Below, piece by piece: positions 17,863-27,062 of a DNA stretch of 64,000 bases (position 1 is its first letter; each line of letters starts with the position of its first letter). Under the pieces are notes generated by a model, which saw nothing but the letters and a program-made list of their open reading frames with translations, was not told the DNA's origin and did not search any database. Position numbers and translations under genes: made by a program. Source of the DNA: G041200185 sp041200185 (GTDB taxonomy: Bacteria > Pseudomonadota > Alphaproteobacteria > BNTO01). The DNA lies in contig CP165730.1 in assembly GCA_041200185.1 (NCBI GenBank), positions 558,001 to 622,000 on the forward strand, in the 5' to 3' direction.

Positions 17863-18153
17863 TCAACGAATTCTGGGTAGAAAGCTCCGCATGATGGCTA
17901 AAATGGAGATCCAAGAAAGAAGGATGAGGGCAATAAGCCATGATTCTCCTGCCTGATGTGTCGTGAGTGTAATACTTAGCAAGAGAATTAGTATCAGCTG
18001 CAGAAAAATTTCATAAATCAGGATTTTGGCTCGAAAGGAGAAACGAAGACGACGTAATGATCCTGCTGCTGATTTGTTTTTGGGGGAGGTCAACAAGCTA
18101 ACAGCCGTTATAAAGCAAAAAAGAAAGTTGAGCACAACAACGATGAAGGACAT
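17863..18153 (-). CDS. small membrane protein candidate, three transmembrane segments
   Basis: The 96-residue frame has three strongly hydrophobic stretches (about 2-20, 45-64 and 70-88) separated by a basic loop (SPKNKSAAGSLRRLRFSFR), a plausible inner-membrane topology by the positive-inside rule. No Shine-Dalgarno precedes the ATG and there are no obvious operon partners, so it may be an uncharacterised small protein or a fragment of a decayed membrane gene. Size and topology resemble MrpF-type antiporter subunits, but I see no motif that supports that. Confidence 0.4.
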   Translation of the reverse strand: MSFIVVVLNFLFCFITAVSLLTSPKNKSAAGSLRRLRFSFRAKILIYEIFLQLILILLLSITLTTHQAGESWLIALILLSWISILAIMRSFLPRIR

Positions 18154-18448
18154 GAGAGAAGATCAGACCGCTGAACGGAATAGCTGGATATGGCTTGAGT
18201 ACACGCACTGTTGACGTCGGAACCATGAGCCCTTACGCTTTAATTTTGGATCGATCTCAGACATCGAAATGAGAATCCACAGCTGCCTGCTTCATCTTAA
18301 AAAAGGATACGCCATTTTGACAAGATATAGCTGTCTACTAAAATTTCCCGCAAACCTTCTTAGGAAATGTGTTTCATCATGCAATTTTCCATAATATATA
18401 TTATTGAATAAAATAATTCTACGACTTGTCGACGGAAGACGAAATCCG

Positions 18449-19219
18449 TCACTTTTGTTCATTAGCAGGTCGCCATTTGCATGGAGCAAGGTGGATGGAC
18501 TCCCAATTTTGCAAAGTCTCTAAGTAGTAGAGCAACAGACGTATTTCTGTATATACAGTTATAATATTATAATTTTCCATAAGAAGGCCGGAAATGGAGC
18601 CCTCGAGTTTTGTCCAGAATACTTCTCTATACGCGTCTTCCTTGTGCATCCAGTTAATTCTAAACTGAACGATAGCTTTCCATTCCTCGTCCGAAATCTG
18701 GCCTTTTGTCCAAAAAGTTTTGAGAGTTTCATAGACTTCTTCCTTCACCTGAGTCATCGCTTTTCTCTGTTTCCAAGCGAAATCATTCATGTCGAATGTC
18801 GTCATTCCTGGATTTTCTTCATCGAGAATCCGCTTGCATCGTAAAAGATAGGGATGAGTTGAAGAAACTAGCTTCTGGATTTCTTTGGACAAGTCTTCAA
18901 ATTCTTGTTGATCTTTCTGTACTTCCTTTGATGAATCCTCAGGACATATACACAAGAAAATATCGTTTCGAGAAATAACTTCAAAGTACCTATCCATGAA
19001 ATACTCCATTCGTTTTCGACAACTTCTTAAAATTTGTTTCTTGGGACGAAGCTGCTGTTGAGTCGTAGACAGTCGCTGATTTGAATCAAAGGTTTTAATT
19101 GGCCCATGATTCTTGGGCTGGCAGCCAAGCAAACAAAGCACTGTGAAGCCTTCCAATGCCCACTTTGCACGAAGGTGAGAACAATCTTGACTAATTTTGA
19201 CCTTCCTCCAACTCATCAT
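18449..19219 (-). CDS. putative lipoprotein of unknown function
   Basis: Unrecognised 256-residue protein. A hydrophobic stretch ending in a lipobox-like LLGC (Cys33 by this start, followed by QPKN) suggests lipid anchoring, although the 20-residue basic lead before it is long and the true start may be internal. The rest is a charged helical protein with several Cys and Trp. A paired start MM leaves 19219 or 19216 equally likely. GGAGG lies about 12 bases upstream. It is leftward and isolated from neighbours by spacers. Confidence 0.6.
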   Translation of the reverse strand: MMSWRKVKISQDCSHLRAKWALEGFTVLCLLGCQPKNHGPIKTFDSNQRLSTTQQQLRPKKQILRSCRKRMEYFMDRYFEVISRNDIFLCICPEDSSKEVQKDQQEFEDLSKEIQKLVSSTHPYLLRCKRILDEENPGMTTFDMNDFAWKQRKAMTQVKEEVYETLKTFWTKGQISDEEWKAIVQFRINWMHKEDAYREVFWTKLEGSISGLLMENYNIITVYTEIRLLLYYLETLQNWESIHLAPCKWRPANEQK

Positions 19220-19371
19220 ACCTATGACATACCCTCCATATTTCTGTACAAAAACTACAATTTCGTCATAGCATCACTGTAAGAATAATGCAAGTAACAC
19301 TACCCTACGACTTATTTTACACTTTTATTATTATTTTGTTAACAAGCGGTCGTAAGAAGATGACTCAGCGT

Positions 19372-20283
19372 TTACAATCCTTCTTCTCTGCGGCGAGTTG
19401 CTCGAATAAGCAAGATTCCTCCAAAGGAAGGAAACCAATTCCTAGTAAGAAAATCCAAAGCCCTCAGCCACAGCTTTCGAGGGGCAATCTCTCCCGTGCC
19501 TGTCCTATAAACGGGATGCCTTCCGTTAACCCACGGTTGTAAACTTCCCGCTACGGTAAACCCTTGAAAATCAAAATGAAACCGATTGAGGCTAAAAAGA
19601 ACTTCTTTAAGTTCGAAACACTTTTGGTGATTGTACATAAATTTCCCAGATCCAAGCCACAGAGTCCACGGATGAGGCGTCATGATGTAGAGCTCTCCAC
19701 CAGGCATAAGCACTCTTTGAGCTTCATTCAGAAGACGTTCACCCCCAAAGCATGACTCATAGCTGTGCGCTAGAAGGAGAAAGGGAAGAGTGTGATCCGG
19801 AAAGGGCCAGTCCAGAGCTTTCACGCTTACAAGATTTGTCCGCGGAGGAAGATGAGTGACTGACCTTACATAGCTTGCACCATTCACAATGGAAGTTGTG
19901 TCTGAATCAGGAGGTATCAAGGCTAACCCCGAGAAGGTCAGAGACGATTCCGGATGACGTCGGTTTCGGCGAACGAACAGAGAATCAAAGTTTCGTACAA
20001 AAGTCTCAAGGTAAGGCACAGCATAACCATACCCCGCCAAGACAATCCGACGCTTCCCCATAGCCCGGAAAAAGTGCCTCAGGTGACGGCGAAGAGGAGG
20101 ATCATGTAGGGCCCAATCCCACACATTACAAATCCTCATCCGGGCGAATTGCCCGAGGTCACTGTTGTAATACTCTGCCAGTTTCCCCGGGTGAAAGTCG
20201 ACCGGAACGTAACTCTTGCTGAAGAAAAAGGACCTCGTATCGAAGTACCTCTTTCTCCCTATAACAGCTAGAACGCGGCGCAT
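19372..20283 (-). CDS. class I SAM-dependent methyltransferase
   Basis: 303-residue cytosolic protein of a methyltransferase family common in Alphaproteobacteria. The N-terminal part carries LAEYYNSDLGQFARMRI, matching the family's FY..pLG..arr signature. The SAM-binding loop is IVLAGYGYAVPYLE (about 80-93, equivalent to vLGiGYatPYL in relatives). Motif II/III equivalents are ALDWPFPDHTLPFLLLAHSYE and a post-loop VLMPGGELYIMTPHP. The substrate is unknown; in relatives the gene is often beside gloB, which is absent here. It starts 19 bases after the stop of the upstream large secreted gene on the same strand, so the two may be cotranscribed. Confidence 0.85.
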   Translation of the reverse strand: MRRVLAVIGRKRYFDTRSFFFSKSYVPVDFHPGKLAEYYNSDLGQFARMRICNVWDWALHDPPLRRHLRHFFRAMGKRRIVLAGYGYAVPYLETFVRNFDSLFVRRNRRHPESSLTFSGLALIPPDSDTTSIVNGASYVRSVTHLPPRTNLVSVKALDWPFPDHTLPFLLLAHSYESCFGGERLLNEAQRVLMPGGELYIMTPHPWTLWLGSGKFMYNHQKCFELKEVLFSLNRFHFDFQGFTVAGSLQPWVNGRHPVYRTGTGEIAPRKLWLRALDFLTRNWFPSFGGILLIRATRRREEGL

Positions 20284-20302
20284 CGTTTTTTAACAACTAA
20301 GC

Positions 20303-22579
20303 CTAAACCACGATGACCGTTTCACTCCTATCTTCTTCTATGCTCCTGTCGCGACGACTATCATCGTTAGCGGCTTCCTCAAGTTTCTTTCGTGCATCCT
20401 CTCTTTTATTCTCATTCTCCAACTGGTCTACGTATTCCAGGTCTCTTAGGAGAGAAACGACGCCCGAAGCTAAAGAGAAAAGGTGCTCCGTAACGCTACT
20501 TGCAAACACGCTTTTGCCGTTGACTTCGACCCCAGCTCGCTTAAATGCTTTTCCCAATTTCTTGCTGTCGTTGTTATATTCCCCTTTGTGTGATTCTATG
20601 TATTTCTTAATGGCAGAGATATCGTCTGCACTCCAATCTCTTCCCTTGCCTTCTGGTCCGCTTTTAATTCTGGTAAGCTTCTCACCTTTAAACACTGGTA
20701 ACAAGAAACGACACGATTTCTTCAGAAATTCAAAATCATCCTTTCCAAAGTTTTTGAGAGTTCCTCGCATCTCGCGAATACTTTTATATTCCTGCCATTT
20801 TATATTCTTCATACCCTTTTTACGAAGTCCTGCAACCAATTGATCAAACTCGAGTACGCCGTCCTCTTGTTCTGTTTCGGGATCACTCGAATCGCTAAAC
20901 GATGAAGTCTCTTCTGAATCTGAATCATCACTGAGGTCTGAATCCTCCGACTCGAGTGTTGGCTTTAGAAACTTACCAACAACTTCTTTTGCCTCCTCTC
21001 TATTTCCAGCCCTTATGAAGTCTTGGATGATGTAAGATGACAACTCATTGAAATCCCGGAGTATAGGCAAACCATCCCGTCCTGAGAAGCGTTTCGCTAT
21101 ATTCATAAACAACATAAGGTACTCCGAAACAAACTCGGTCCGTTCTTCTTTTCCCAAAGCTTTCCACGATTCCCAAGTCCACTTCTCGCGGAGTTTTCTC
21201 TCATCTCCTACTAACTTAGTCAAGCCTTCTAGGCCCTGAACTTTTTGAATTTTTCCCTCAGGCTCCTTCTCAGCCACCAACTGTAATAGATTGATCATTC
21301 TGTTAACACTGTGCATTCTGAGGACGAACTTCCATACCTCCTCCAGGCCTTCCGTTTCCGCTTTTCGAAAATCCTCTGCGCCTTTATGGAGATATCCTGG
21401 CTTCATCAAAAACGGATGATACTCAATCTCGCCTTTGCCGTTGAAAAAGAAATGTCCCACATTCTCAATAAACTCACGATCTCTACTGATGATGGCCTCA
21501 ACTTCACTTTTGTGTTCTCCTACAATTTCCTGAGCGACGTTGCAAAATTCACATAGGTGATCTAGATACCCCTCTATCGGTACTACAATTCCGCTAACAC
21601 ATACCTCCGCTCCTTTTTTATCCTTTTCATCCTGTTTATCAAAATAATTTCGACTCTCGGAGTAACCTTTTAAGCGCTCGAGAAGTATTTTAATCCACTT
21701 ATCGGGAAATTCTTTTACAAGACGCCCTACCCTCTCACGGATTCTGTCTTGATTGAGTCGAATACCATAGGGAACTCTCGTGGATACGATATCACGACCC
21801 TGATAGAGATCGAGTTTATCTCGAAGGATCCCTTTGTATACTCCCCTCATCACCTCTTCCACATTCTCATTATCCTCAAAATCAAAATTAGGTCCTTCCT
21901 GGTAACTAGGCCTTACCACAACCCTCCCTCCGGTTCCCCCAACGATCATGGAACAAGCCAGGTCAATGAGATAAGGGCCATAATCACTAAGCCAAACTTC
22001 TTGCAATAGATCCTCCTTAACTTTCTCAACAACCTCTTTGTGGAGACAAGCCTCCTTATCGGTGCCGGTATTAGAGAGCTTTACGGAAAACTTATCTCCA
22101 AGGATCTTTTTTAAATCTCCTTCGTCATACTCGCTGAAATAATACACAGGCTTATCAATTCCACCACCTACTGCACCTTCAGCTGGGGTTAACTCGTAGA
22201 TATGCCCCTTATCCAGAAGCAACTTCAGATATAACCCTTGGTGAGCCCTTAGAAAATTATTGACGAGAGGTTTAGCTCCTTCGTCGGCAACTTTAAACCT
22301 GCTCGACTCCTTGTCGAGTTGCTCTCTAAAATGACCAACCAAACGAGACTTCAGCTTTCCATCCCATTCTTGTAAGAGCCCCCCACCTAACTTACCAAAA
22401 GTCATGCCACAGCCCCCATAGATGCCAATCTCTGGAAGCTTTTCGAATAACTCATTGATATCTAGATTCGTTAGCACAATTTCCCCTTTCTGGATGACAC
22501 CTAGATCCTTTGGCGTCTGATGGGACCCGAATGACGTTACACCTAAGGCGCAAGTTAGTAATAAAACCTTTTTAAACAT
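20303..22579 (-). CDS. large secreted acidic protein, unknown
   Basis: Unrecognised 758-residue protein with a signal peptide (MFKKVLLLTCALGVTSFGS) and a strong ribosome site (AGGAGG, six bases spacing). It is highly charged. Around residues 545-575 lies a low-complexity Ser/Asp/Glu block (SEDSDLSDDSDSEETSSFSD) that separates a large N-terminal helical region from a C-terminal basic domain of about 180 residues. The tail is strongly charged and ends in TVIVV. No catalytic motif was found. The acidic Ser-rich linker looks more like a eukaryotic or effector-type spacer than a bacterial enzyme linker. Its location outside the inner membrane is well supported; its function is not known. Confidence 0.78.
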   Translation of the reverse strand: MFKKVLLLTCALGVTSFGSHQTPKDLGVIQKGEIVLTNLDINELFEKLPEIGIYGGCGMTFGKLGGGLLQEWDGKLKSRLVGHFREQLDKESSRFKVADEGAKPLVNNFLRAHQGLYLKLLLDKGHIYELTPAEGAVGGGIDKPVYYFSEYDEGDLKKILGDKFSVKLSNTGTDKEACLHKEVVEKVKEDLLQEVWLSDYGPYLIDLACSMIVGGTGGRVVVRPSYQEGPNFDFEDNENVEEVMRGVYKGILRDKLDLYQGRDIVSTRVPYGIRLNQDRIRERVGRLVKEFPDKWIKILLERLKGYSESRNYFDKQDEKDKKGAEVCVSGIVVPIEGYLDHLCEFCNVAQEIVGEHKSEVEAIISRDREFIENVGHFFFNGKGEIEYHPFLMKPGYLHKGAEDFRKAETEGLEEVWKFVLRMHSVNRMINLLQLVAEKEPEGKIQKVQGLEGLTKLVGDERKLREKWTWESWKALGKEERTEFVSEYLMLFMNIAKRFSGRDGLPILRDFNELSSYIIQDFIRAGNREEAKEVVGKFLKPTLESEDSDLSDDSDSEETSSFSDSSDPETEQEDGVLEFDQLVAGLRKKGMKNIKWQEYKSIREMRGTLKNFGKDDFEFLKKSCRFLLPVFKGEKLTRIKSGPEGKGRDWSADDISAIKKYIESHKGEYNNDSKKLGKAFKRAGVEVNGKSVFASSVTEHLFSLASGVVSLLRDLEYVDQLENENKREDARKKLEEAANDDSRRDRSIEEDRSETVIVV

Positions 22580-23165
22580 TTTAACCTCCTGTTGATTTGA
22601 TGGCCGGCGGGAGCCAGACCGCGAAATACCCCCACGGGGTCATAGAAGCACAAGAGGAGGGTGATGTAAAGAAAAATATACAATTCAATTTTACTACAGC
22701 TGGCAGCTAAAAGCAAGCAGCCATTTGATTTTTTAGAGCAACAAGTGAGGCAGGCATCCTTACACCAGTTTTTTGGGTTTATTAACTGCAAGACTAAGAG
22801 TTATCCGGTAAACGCTTTCATGAGTGAATTTTCGAATTTCTATTTAGTATTAAAATTGATATCGACTCTCTACTCGACGAATTCGCAAAAAATTTGATGA
22901 AAGAGACATGTTGTTTAATACTCACATGAATATTGCCACGGGTTTCACTACTCTGTTCCTGATTATTCAATAAAATTCAATGAGAGGTGATGTTTCAGTC
23001 GACAACTTGTGTGCAGGATAAGCGCTGTAAGAATCTATACGACTCACTGACAAGTATTTCACCAAGTGACAGACAGGAGAACCAGTTACGCTATCAGAGG
23101 TCACTCAATCCGAAAAATCGAATTAAGAAGGCTTACACATACAAGCTCCACACAGTTTTTCTCGT
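22580..23165. other. 586-bp spacer between the secreted gene and trxA
   Basis: No supported gene. It holds the 5' leader of the leftward large secreted gene and an A+T-rich middle. GACC near 22617 and GGTC near 22638 allow a small hairpin in that leader. Nothing else is recognised. Confidence 0.4.
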
Positions 23166-23480
23166 CTAGGAACGCAGGTGGAGTAAACTCTCAACTTCGT
23201 ACTTTGTTGCTGATCCGACATTGCGAGCGACGATCTTTCCTTCCTGAAAAACTAAAAGGGTCGGAAGATTGCGAATTTCGTAATTACTTACCAAGTCCGC
23301 TTCTTCATCAACGTTTACCTTCACGATTTTGATATCTGGATTCTCGGAAGCAATCTCTTCCAAAACCGGCATCAACATGCGACAAGGACCGCACCACGTC
23401 GCAAAAAAATCCACCAAAACTCTCTGAGGGCAAGCCAATACCTCATCCCCAAAATTCGCTGCTCCAACCGCCTGTAACAT
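23166..23480 (-). CDS. trxA: thioredoxin
   Basis: Small cytosolic disulfide reductase, 104 residues. The active site WCGPC is at 29-33 inside VDFFATWCGPCRMLMPVLEEIA, and the cis-proline loop is NLPT in YEIRNLPTLLVF. It starts after a good AAGGAGG ribosome site. It lies just downstream of the ATP synthase F0 genes on the same strand, with 82 bases between, so it could be read through from them. Confidence 0.96.
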   Translation of the reverse strand: MLQAVGAANFGDEVLACPQRVLVDFFATWCGPCRMLMPVLEEIASENPDIKIVKVNVDEEADLVSNYEIRNLPTLLVFQEGKIVARNVGSATKYEVESLLHLRS

Positions 23481-23562
23481 TGCAATCCTCCTTGGTTGAC
23501 TCCGTCATGTTAACGAATCGCCTGCCAAAATTCAAGATACAGCTACTAACTTATACCCCCTT

Positions 23563-24054
23563 CTAAGTGCGATAAACGTCCTTTGATACTCCTCCTAGAA
23601 GGCTCAACGATTGCTGAAAAAGACTAGCTTTCTGTTCGGCGGTCGCTTGCTGAATATCTGAAACAAACTGGCGGCTTAAGCGATGAAGATACCGATCATA
23701 TTCCTGCCTTGCAACCTGGATACGGATATTCTCGAGTTGCTCCTCCTGCTTCATCTCAATACTTCTCATCTCTCTCTCGACGTTCTCCTGTAAGCGAGCA
23801 AAATCGACAATTTGCTCCTCCCAAACTTTTGAAATATCTGTAGGAAGGTCTGTCATCGTTTTATTCGCCCTCGTTAGTTGCTGGAGCGCCCTTTCCTTTT
23901 CCTCGGCAGCCCGATCAACTTCCGAGGAAATTTTTTCAATCTGCCGATCCAAAAATGTTCTTACAATCCCTTTAAGCTTTGAATACCCAACGTAGGCGAA
24001 TACCAAAAAACTCAGAAAAACGAAAAACGTTGGGTCCGCGAAAAAACTAAGCAT
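23563..24054 (-). CDS. atpF: ATP synthase F0 subunit b
   Basis: 163 residues: one N-terminal membrane segment (about 5-26, DPTFFVFLSFLVFAYVGYSKL) and a long charged helix that forms the peripheral stator stalk, joining F0 to F1. Its start overlaps the end of the b' gene by 8 bases, indicating translational coupling. This is the last gene of the F0 operon. F1 genes are elsewhere, as is usual in Alphaproteobacteria. Confidence 0.95.
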   Translation of the reverse strand: MLSFFADPTFFVFLSFLVFAYVGYSKLKGIVRTFLDRQIEKISSEVDRAAEEKERALQQLTRANKTMTDLPTDISKVWEEQIVDFARLQENVEREMRSIEMKQEEQLENIRIQVARQEYDRYLHRLSRQFVSDIQQATAEQKASLFQQSLSLLGGVSKDVYRT

Positions 24055-24469
24055 GCCACTCGGGGTCCTTCTTTAACAAGATTTCCGTGAAGCTCTCGAC
24101 ATCTGGCAACGATAGGAAGCCCCCCTTTTCCACCAGAGCACGCTTGCGCTGAAAGCCCTTCTGCTGACGGTCAACGCGTTCCCGACGTTTTTTCGCAAAT
24201 TCCTCCAACTGCCTTTCACGCTGCTGCCGCGCTTGTGTGCGATTCCGTTCAATCTGTTCGTTATACTCCGACTGAATCCCCTGAGCAGCCCTCACCATTT
24301 GCTGAGCCTTCTCAAAATCTCCTTGAATGCGCCTGTCGCGCATATCGAGAATGTCCGCTAGCCGAGGTACGAAAACTCTCTTTACGAAAACAAAGAGAGC
24401 CGCCAAGCAAACGATCAACCAGAAGACTTGCGACGAATACGTCGAAAAATCAAACTGCGGAAGCCCCAT
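24047..24469 (-). CDS. atpF2: ATP synthase F0 subunit b'
   Basis: 140-residue second stator subunit. It starts MGLPQFDFSTYSSQVFWLIV, the family's usual opening, with one membrane segment (about 12-30) and a long Arg/Gln/Glu-rich helix. The b/b' heterodimer arrangement is characteristic of Alphaproteobacteria and photosynthetic bacteria. It lies nine bases downstream of atpE and overlaps atpF. Confidence 0.95.
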   Translation of the reverse strand: MGLPQFDFSTYSSQVFWLIVCLAALFVFVKRVFVPRLADILDMRDRRIQGDFEKAQQMVRAAQGIQSEYNEQIERNRTQARQQRERQLEEFAKKRRERVDRQQKGFQRKRALVEKGGFLSLPDVESFTEILLKKDPEWHA

Positions 24470-24478
24470 GCGTCTAAC

Positions 24479-24706
24479 CTACTTACTAAAAAGAATCATA
24501 ATCGCCACAATAAAAGCAAAAAGGCCAACGGACTCCGTCATGGCGCCACCCAGTAAAGCCAAGGGGAATATATCCTTCCTCGCGCCTGGATTCCGTCCCA
24601 CTGCCTCTGAAACAGCGGAAAAGATCTTCCCCATGCCCAAACCGACGCCCAGCAAGGCAAACGTCGCAATCCCCGCTGCCAAAACCTTAGCAGAAGCAAA
24701 ATCCAT
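24479..24706 (-). CDS. atpE: ATP synthase F0 subunit c
   Basis: 75-residue rotor-ring subunit with two membrane helices. The polar loop RNPGA is at 38-42, and the ion-carrying carboxylate is Glu58 in GGAMTESVGLFAF, which indicates the proton-type ring used by most Alphaproteobacteria. It is the second gene in the operon, 38 bases after atpB. Confidence 0.97.
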   Translation of the reverse strand: MDFASAKVLAAGIATFALLGVGLGMGKIFSAVSEAVGRNPGARKDIFPLALLGGAMTESVGLFAFIVAIMILFSK

Positions 24707-24744
24707 AAACTAACCCCTTAACGAACAAAACCCTACCCCTCATT

Positions 24745-25482
24745 TTACTCTAGGTTCAATACGCTGTTCAAGTAGATGCAGCTAAGGATCGTGAAGACGT
24801 AGGCCTGAAGAAGAGACACAAATAACTCAAAAACCATGAGCCCAGCATCAATAAGGACAGATGCTGCTGAGAAAACTCCCAAAAAACAGGAGGCACAAAA
24901 CACGGCAGCTCCTGCTACAATCTTAATCATAACGTGCCCAGCGACCATGTTTGCAAATAACCGGACAGCTAGGCTTACAGGCCGTGCACAATAGGAAATA
25001 AGCTCAACAGGTGCTAACAGGGGGGCCATAAAGACAGGTAGACCTCTTGGGAAAAAGATGCGGAAGAACTGCCATCGATGCCGAATAATTCCCCATACTG
25101 TCATGCCCACAAAAACCAACAGTGCCAAGGAAAAAGTCACAATGATGTGGCTCGTTACAGTAAAACCATAAGGAAACAAGCCGAAGACATTAGCAGTTAG
25201 CACAAACGCAAAGAGGGAGAATAAGTATGGGAATGCCACTTGTCCATCTTTGCCGAGCTGTTCTGAAACCTGTGTGCTAACAAACTTAGAAAACAACTCG
25301 CACGCAGCCTGTCCTCTTGATGGGATAAGTTTCTTTTGCCTCGTCGAGAGGTGCAGGAGAAGACAGACCGACGCGGTAATAACGATCATCATCAATGACG
25401 AATTCGTTAGCGAAATATCCCACCGCCCTAAGTGCCAATCAACAAGAGGGTGGATGGCAAACTGATGTAGAGGATCAACCAT
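24745..25482 (-). CDS. atpB: ATP synthase F0 subunit a
   Basis: 245-residue membrane subunit forming the proton half-channels next to the c-ring. The essential arginine is R174 in LAVRLFANMVAGHV. Several hydrophobic helices cover 30-245, and the N-terminal DPLHQFAIHPL is typical of alphaproteobacterial AtpB. A GGAGG sequence lies about 18 bases before the chosen ATG, rather far, so the exact start is slightly uncertain. No atpI is seen upstream; gltX is there instead. Confidence 0.96.
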   Translation of the reverse strand: MVDPLHQFAIHPLVDWHLGRWDISLTNSSLMMIVITASVCLLLHLSTRQKKLIPSRGQAACELFSKFVSTQVSEQLGKDGQVAFPYLFSLFAFVLTANVFGLFPYGFTVTSHIIVTFSLALLVFVGMTVWGIIRHRWQFFRIFFPRGLPVFMAPLLAPVELISYCARPVSLAVRLFANMVAGHVMIKIVAGAAVFCASCFLGVFSAASVLIDAGLMVFELFVSLLQAYVFTILSCIYLNSVLNLE

Positions 25483-25631
25483 ATTCTTGGTCCAAAAATA
25501 CCCTCCTCACATCCATTGTACGCGAAGTACCAAGATAACAAAAGCCCCAACTTACGGCGACTTGTTCCTACTTACTGACCTCGTTTCCTTCCTTAGATCT
25601 ACTTTAGTCAACGGAAAAAGAGGTCGACCTT

Positions 25632-27062
25632 CTAGTTAGTCAGACTCAGCAAAAAATCCTGATACAACGCCAAGCGTTCGAGGGTTTCCGTTCGTCCCAG
25701 AAGAATCATCACTTCGAACAAGCTAGGTGAAACCGTCGCCCCCGTAAGAGCAAGACGAGCTGGAGCTAAGAAGGCACCCAATTTTTTAGATGTCTGTCGG
25801 CAAAAATCACGTAGAGTTCCTTCAAGGGATCCTGGCTCTATAAACGGTGTTTTTTCGATCAGATTCATCAATTCCTTAAGCGACATCAACGCTTCAGAAC
25901 GGAAAACAGCTGTCCCGGCTTGGTCTGCGTTATCTGCTGAAAATTCTGGACGTTTTACATAGAAAAGAGCATGTTCTCTGAGTTCAACAAGTGTCTTTGC
26001 CCGTTCCTGCAGGCCACGCATCCCTTTCAAGATCCGCAACCTTCCCACGCCCCACTCTTCCTCCGTAGCCTGCTGTTTTAAATAGGGCTCGATATCTTTG
26101 AGTAAACGTTCTGGATCTGCCTGGCGTAGGTACAGGGCGTTGAGGTGAGTCAACTTAGCCATATCAAACCTTGCCGGAGACCGTCCCACATCGTGGATAT
26201 CAAACCATTCAGTAGCTTGTTTCATGGAGATGACCTCGTCATCTCCATGCGCCCAACCAAGACGCATCAAATAGTTCAGCATAGCTTCAGGCAAGAAACC
26301 CATAGCCTGGTACTGCTCGGCACCCAGCGCTCCATGTCTTTTTGAGAGCTTAGCTCTATCAGGTCCGTGGATCAGAGGGATGTGTGCGAACGTCGGTGTC
26401 TCCCAGCCACACGCTTTGTATAAATGATACTGACGGAACATATTCGTTAAGTGGTCGTCTCCGCGAATCACATGAGTAATTCCCATATCATGGTCATCTA
26501 CAACCACTGAAAGCATGTAGGTCGGTGTGCCGTCCGCTCTCAGCAAAATCATATCATCCAGTTGCTCATTGGGGATTTCAACTCGTCCTTGAACGCAATC
26601 GTCTAGGACTGTCGTTCCCGACTGGGGAGCACGAAAACGCACTACGGGCTTAACTCCCTTTGGTGCAAGAGATGGGTCACGATCTCGCCAAAAACCATTG
26701 TACCTCGGCGGTAAGCCTTTCGCTGCTGCTTCCTGACGCATGGTTTCCAACTCTTCTGCAGAACAGTAGCAGTAATAAGCCTTACCCTCTTTGACGAGCT
26801 GATGGGCCACCTCGGCATGACGAGGTGCACGTGCAAACTGAAACACTGGCTCGGCGTCCCACGTTAACCCCAACCACTCCAAACTCTGAAAAATGGCGTC
26901 AATGGCTTGCTGCGTTGAGCGTTCTCGATCCGTATCTTCGATTCTTAAGAGAAACTTTCCACCCATATGGCGCGCATAAAGCCAATTAAACAAAGCCGTT
27001 CTGGCTCCACCAATATGTAAAAACCCCGTAGGACTCGGTGCGAATCTGACAACAACTGTCAT
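25632..27062 (-). CDS. gltX: glutamyl-tRNA synthetase
   Basis: Class I synthetase charging tRNA-Glu, 476 residues. The HIGH-type motif is HIGG (16-19) in RFAPSPTGFLHIGG, and the KMSKS-type motif is KLSKRHG about two-thirds in. The anticodon-binding C-terminal region is present. I start at 27062 (MTVVVRFAPSPTG); an in-frame ATG 33 bases earlier would add MGRLWGVDRVS, which relatives lack. It is upstream of the F0 operon on the same strand with a 149-base gap. Confidence 0.97.
   Translation of the reverse strand: MTVVVRFAPSPTGFLHIGGARTALFNWLYARHMGGKFLLRIEDTDRERSTQQAIDAIFQSLEWLGLTWDAEPVFQFARAPRHAEVAHQLVKEGKAYYCYCSAEELETMRQEAAAKGLPPRYNGFWRDRDPSLAPKGVKPVVRFRAPQSGTTVLDDCVQGRVEIPNEQLDDMILLRADGTPTYMLSVVVDDHDMGITHVIRGDDHLTNMFRQYHLYKACGWETPTFAHIPLIHGPDRAKLSKRHGALGAEQYQAMGFLPEAMLNYLMRLGWAHGDDEVISMKQATEWFDIHDVGRSPARFDMAKLTHLNALYLRQADPERLLKDIEPYLKQQATEEEWGVGRLRILKGMRGLQERAKTLVELREHALFYVKRPEFSADNADQAGTAVFRSEALMSLKELMNLIEKTPFIEPGSLEGTLRDFCRQTSKKLGAFLAPARLALTGATVSPSLFEVMILLGRTETLERLALYQDFLLSLTN

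Noticed and set aside
17863..18153. Small membrane frame as an MrpF antiporter subunit
   Set aside because: Size and topology fit but no conserved MrpF residues and no other mrp genes are nearby; kept only as an unnamed candidate.
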